From Bacteroidales bacterium UBA1035 (lineage in GTDB: Bacteria; Bacteroidota; Bacteroidia; Bacteroidales; Dysgonomonadaceae), in contig DCEG01000107.1 in assembly GCA_002316835.1 (NCBI GenBank), positions 1 to 53,172 of the forward strand: a DNA stretch of 53,172 bases, given 5' to 3'. Positions 51,544 through 53,172 of this stretch are shown piece by piece; positions within the stretch are counted from its first letter, which is position 1, and each line of letters opens with the position of its first letter. The notes under the pieces were generated by a model, which saw only the letters and a list, made by a program, of their open reading frames with translations, was not told where the DNA came from and did not search any database. The translations under genes and the position numbers were made by a program.

Positions 51544-52596
51544 TCAGTCTTTTCTTGCTTTGTCGATATATTCCTGAAATTTACGCCAATCGTAATAGTG
51601 AAATGTTTTGTCGTCGCTCATGGCTACAAAAATACCTTTGACAAATGGTTCACCTAAATTTAGATCTATCACGTCTGAACCGTCACTTTCGGTAGCTCTC
51701 ACGGGGATATCGACAATTTCGATATGCTCGTGCGGATTTGTGGCACTTCCTTCGCGTGGAAACACTTTAAAAGAATGGTTCGCCTGATTGGAAACCAGAA
51801 TATATCCTGTTTTGTCGTCGGTTTTATAAACGGAAATACCTTCGTTATCTTCTTTGAAACCGGTTGTGCCGAACAGCGCCAGTTCATCGTTTCCTTTTTC
51901 GGGATCGGCGTAATATTTTCGCACGCCGGTTTGCTCGTCAGAATAATAAATGTAACCCAATTCATTGTCCACGGCAACGGATTCGATTTCCTTTTTGCCA
52001 CTGTATTTTCCGAATACACGCACCTGTTCACCAACAACGTTTCCGTTGGTATCAGCACTAAGTTTATATTGATGCAGGTAACCCTCAGCAGGGCCTTCTT
52101 TTCGGCTTACGATGGCAAAAATCTCATTTTTTCCGAGAGAATCCCGGCGCGTGTATAGCGCAATACCCATCGGTGAACGTTGTTGTTCGTCTGCAAATAC
52201 CGGAATGCCACCGTTGTCGATAGACACCATATCGGGTAGCAAGAAAACACGTAACATATTTCTTTCTCGCTCGGTTGTTACAGCAATATCCACTAAAACT
52301 GAATCGTTAATTGGCAGTGCATAAGCTACATCCACATTGTTGGGACGTTTCAGTGTTTCGGTTTTGTGCACAATTTTTCCCTGAAGATCGAAAACATAAA
52401 GCGCTCCGTCTGAATCTTTATCGGTTCCGATGATGAGCGATTGGTTTACGTTGTCTGGATTTACCCAAATGGCGGGATCATCGGTATCGTGAGTGGTTTT
52501 TTCGGTAATGAATTCCGGGGTAACTGCTTCTTGTTTAGTTTGAGAGCAGGAAATTAAGAAAATTAAGAAAAAAATGAGTAACAAATGATTTTTCAT
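51544..52596 (-). CDS. beta-propeller phytase, lipoprotein
   Basis: 350 residues from the ATG 52594-52596 (MKNHLLLIFFLIFLISC); a longer frame to 52626 would overlap the promoter. Lipobox LISC anchors it, probably on the outer membrane. The six-bladed propeller is recognisable from DTDDPAIWVNPDN, LIIGTDKDSDGALYVFDLQGK, RPNNVDV and the later KEIESVAVDNELGYIYYSDEQTG and EDNEGISVY, which supply the calcium and phosphate sites of Bacillus-type phytase. It removes phosphate from inositol hexakisphosphate outside the cell. Monocistronic. Confidence 0.92.
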   Translation of the reverse strand: MKNHLLLIFFLIFLISCSQTKQEAVTPEFITEKTTHDTDDPAIWVNPDNVNQSLIIGTDKDSDGALYVFDLQGKIVHKTETLKRPNNVDVAYALPINDSVLVDIAVTTERERNMLRVFLLPDMVSIDNGGIPVFADEQQRSPMGIALYTRRDSLGKNEIFAIVSRKEGPAEGYLHQYKLSADTNGNVVGEQVRVFGKYSGKKEIESVAVDNELGYIYYSDEQTGVRKYYADPEKGNDELALFGTTGFKEDNEGISVYKTDDKTGYILVSNQANHSFKVFPREGSATNPHEHIEIVDIPVRATESDGSDVIDLNLGEPFVKGIFVAMSDDKTFHYYDWRKFQEYIDKARKD

Positions 52597-52623
52597 AAAG
52601 CACAATAATTTTGATTTCCATGG

Positions 52624-52631
52624 CAAAGATA
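52624..52631 (-). promoter_or_regulatory. -7 box for the phytase gene
   Basis: TATCTTTG on the minus strand matches TAnnTTTG, 28 bp before the start at 52596, which supports that start. Confidence 0.5.
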
Positions 52632-52730
52632 CGGAATTATGATATTGCTGAAAATTAAGATTTTGTTACAGAAAAAGCATATTCCGATTTTAACCGGACG
52701 ATGCTTTAATTAAAAAAACAGGAGAGAATG

Positions 52731-52841
52731 TTATTCTTTTTCGAATTCTTTGAGGTCGGAAATGCGTTGTTTGGGTTGATTTAACTTTCGGAAGTAATTA
52801 AAGTTTAGCCACTCCAACAAGTAAATAAGGTAGCAGTTATT
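52731..52841 (-). pseudogene. C-terminal gene fragment, duplicate of the gene entering at the right edge
   Basis: Read leftward, 36 codons between two stops spell LIYLLEWLNFNYFRKLNQ, then PKQRISDLKEFEKE and TAA. It has no start codon, looks like a genuine protein end (amphipathic, then charged), and its last ten codons are identical in product to the 3' end of the gene at 53139-53172. The 43-bp DNA copies (52722-52764 and 53130-53172) differ at one base. It is the remains of a partial duplication. Confidence 0.6.
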
Positions 52842-52932
52842 TTAAAAGCATAGTTCTTTAACTAAAACCGATAATTGTTGTACAAAAACGAATCATTACC
52901 ATGCAGAAACGGATGGTAACCCGGTTACTATT

Positions 52933-53058
52933 CATTTCTGCGCGGTTACAACTCATTTCTGCATGGTTACCTGGTATTTCTGTAAGGATACAATCCATTT
53001 CTACAGGGTTATCTGTCATTTCTGTATGGTTGCAATCCATTTCTGTGCAGCGACAATG
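52933..53058. repeat. 21-bp tandem repeat, six units
   Basis: Six head-to-tail units of exactly 21 bp, each starting near CATTTCTG and containing ATGGTTAC-like cores. An inverted partial copy precedes them (52903-52922). Units differ at several positions. On the minus strand they read as heptads with an EM pair, but no supported gene is present. The 542 bp between the phytase start and 53139 holds only this array, the gene fragment and a hairpin. Confidence 0.85.
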
Positions 53059-53078
53059 AGTTTTGTTGAAAGGAAATG

Positions 53079-53105
53079 AGGGCGCGACATTGTGCCTCGC
53101 CCTCT
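53079..53105 (-). terminator. hairpin after the gene entering from the right
   Basis: GAGGGCG / CGCCCTC stem around a GCGACATTGTG core, 34 bp past the TAA at 53139. The U-run is poor, so it is a weak terminator candidate; its core resembles the terminator at 49857. Confidence 0.45.
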
Positions 53106-53138
53106 TAATGATGTTTGTATTTAGAAGTAGAGAGAATG

Positions 53139-53172
53139 TTATTCTTTTTCAAATTCTTTGAGGTCGGAAATG
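53139..53172 (-). CDS. 3' end of a gene continuing beyond the window
   Basis: Ten codons ISDLKEFEKE and a TAA at 53139-53141, entering from the right edge. The only evidence that it is coding is the duplicate with a longer open frame at 52731-52841. Confidence 0.5.
   Translation of the reverse strand, partial: ISDLKEFEKE

Noticed and set aside
52858..53040. 60-codon minus-strand frame with EM heptads
   Set aside because: It is produced by the 21-bp repeat period (a multiple of 3); no signal peptide, domain or promoter supports translation.
52933..53058. CRISPR array
   Set aside because: Units are 21 bp, touch directly without spacers and differ among themselves; no cas genes.

Overview
The window comes from a member of the Bacteroidota, most likely order Bacteroidales. 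It carries a SusC/SusD pair with FecI/FecR-type regulators, lipoproteins and Tat-exported oxidoreductases typical of the group, DUF4831, DUF4252 and fused E1 alpha/beta proteins common there, and many -7 boxes of the form TAnnTTTG in place of E. coli-type promoters. The genus cannot be fixed from sequence alone. No rRNA, tRNA, phage, transposase or CRISPR was seen.

Region 1 (1-16.4 kb) is a glycan-utilisation block. A minus-strand series encodes a HEAT-repeat protein (cut by the window edge), three exported Gfo/Idh/MocA-fold proteins (one recognisable as glycosidase family GH109), an acetyl-xylan-esterase-like lipoprotein, a NagB-like sugar-phosphate isomerase/deaminase and a TIM-barrel sugar epimerase. 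Divergently, an ECF sigma factor, a FecR anti-sigma factor, a SusC with STN domain and a SusD form a regulated import system. The set suggests uptake and processing of an amino-sugar-containing glycan.

Region 2 (16.5-30.2 kb) is mixed housekeeping: a GntP permease with glycerate-2-kinase, two near-identical small secreted proteins built of 11-residue SFPD repeats, a Tyr-rich lipoprotein, sufB, YceI, DUF3298 and DUF4831 proteins, pheS, tilS, an unlisted 45-residue membrane peptide and serS.

Region 3 (30.2-47.9 kb) is the most interesting. rhaT-rhaA-rhaB (L-rhamnose uptake, isomerase, kinase) run leftward beside a frameshifted AraC regulator. A divergent series reads: lipoyl E2, E3, fused E1 alpha/beta, PHP-family hydrolase, class II aldolase/short-chain dehydrogenase fusion (RhaEW-like), SorE-like zinc dehydrogenase, a broken GxxExxY gene, a tandem class II aldolase and a lipoate-protein ligase. 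It looks like a self-contained catabolic module with its own 2-oxoacid dehydrogenase and lipoylation enzyme. Short palindromic repeats sit in its junctions, and one appears to have become the N-terminus of the aldolase/dehydrogenase.

Region 4 (47.9-53.2 kb) holds a radical SAM protein, an Asp-rich lipoprotein, a DUF4252 protein behind an anti-sigma/ECF sigma pair, a beta-propeller phytase with its own terminator, and at the right edge a duplicated gene 3' end flanking a 21-bp tandem repeat.
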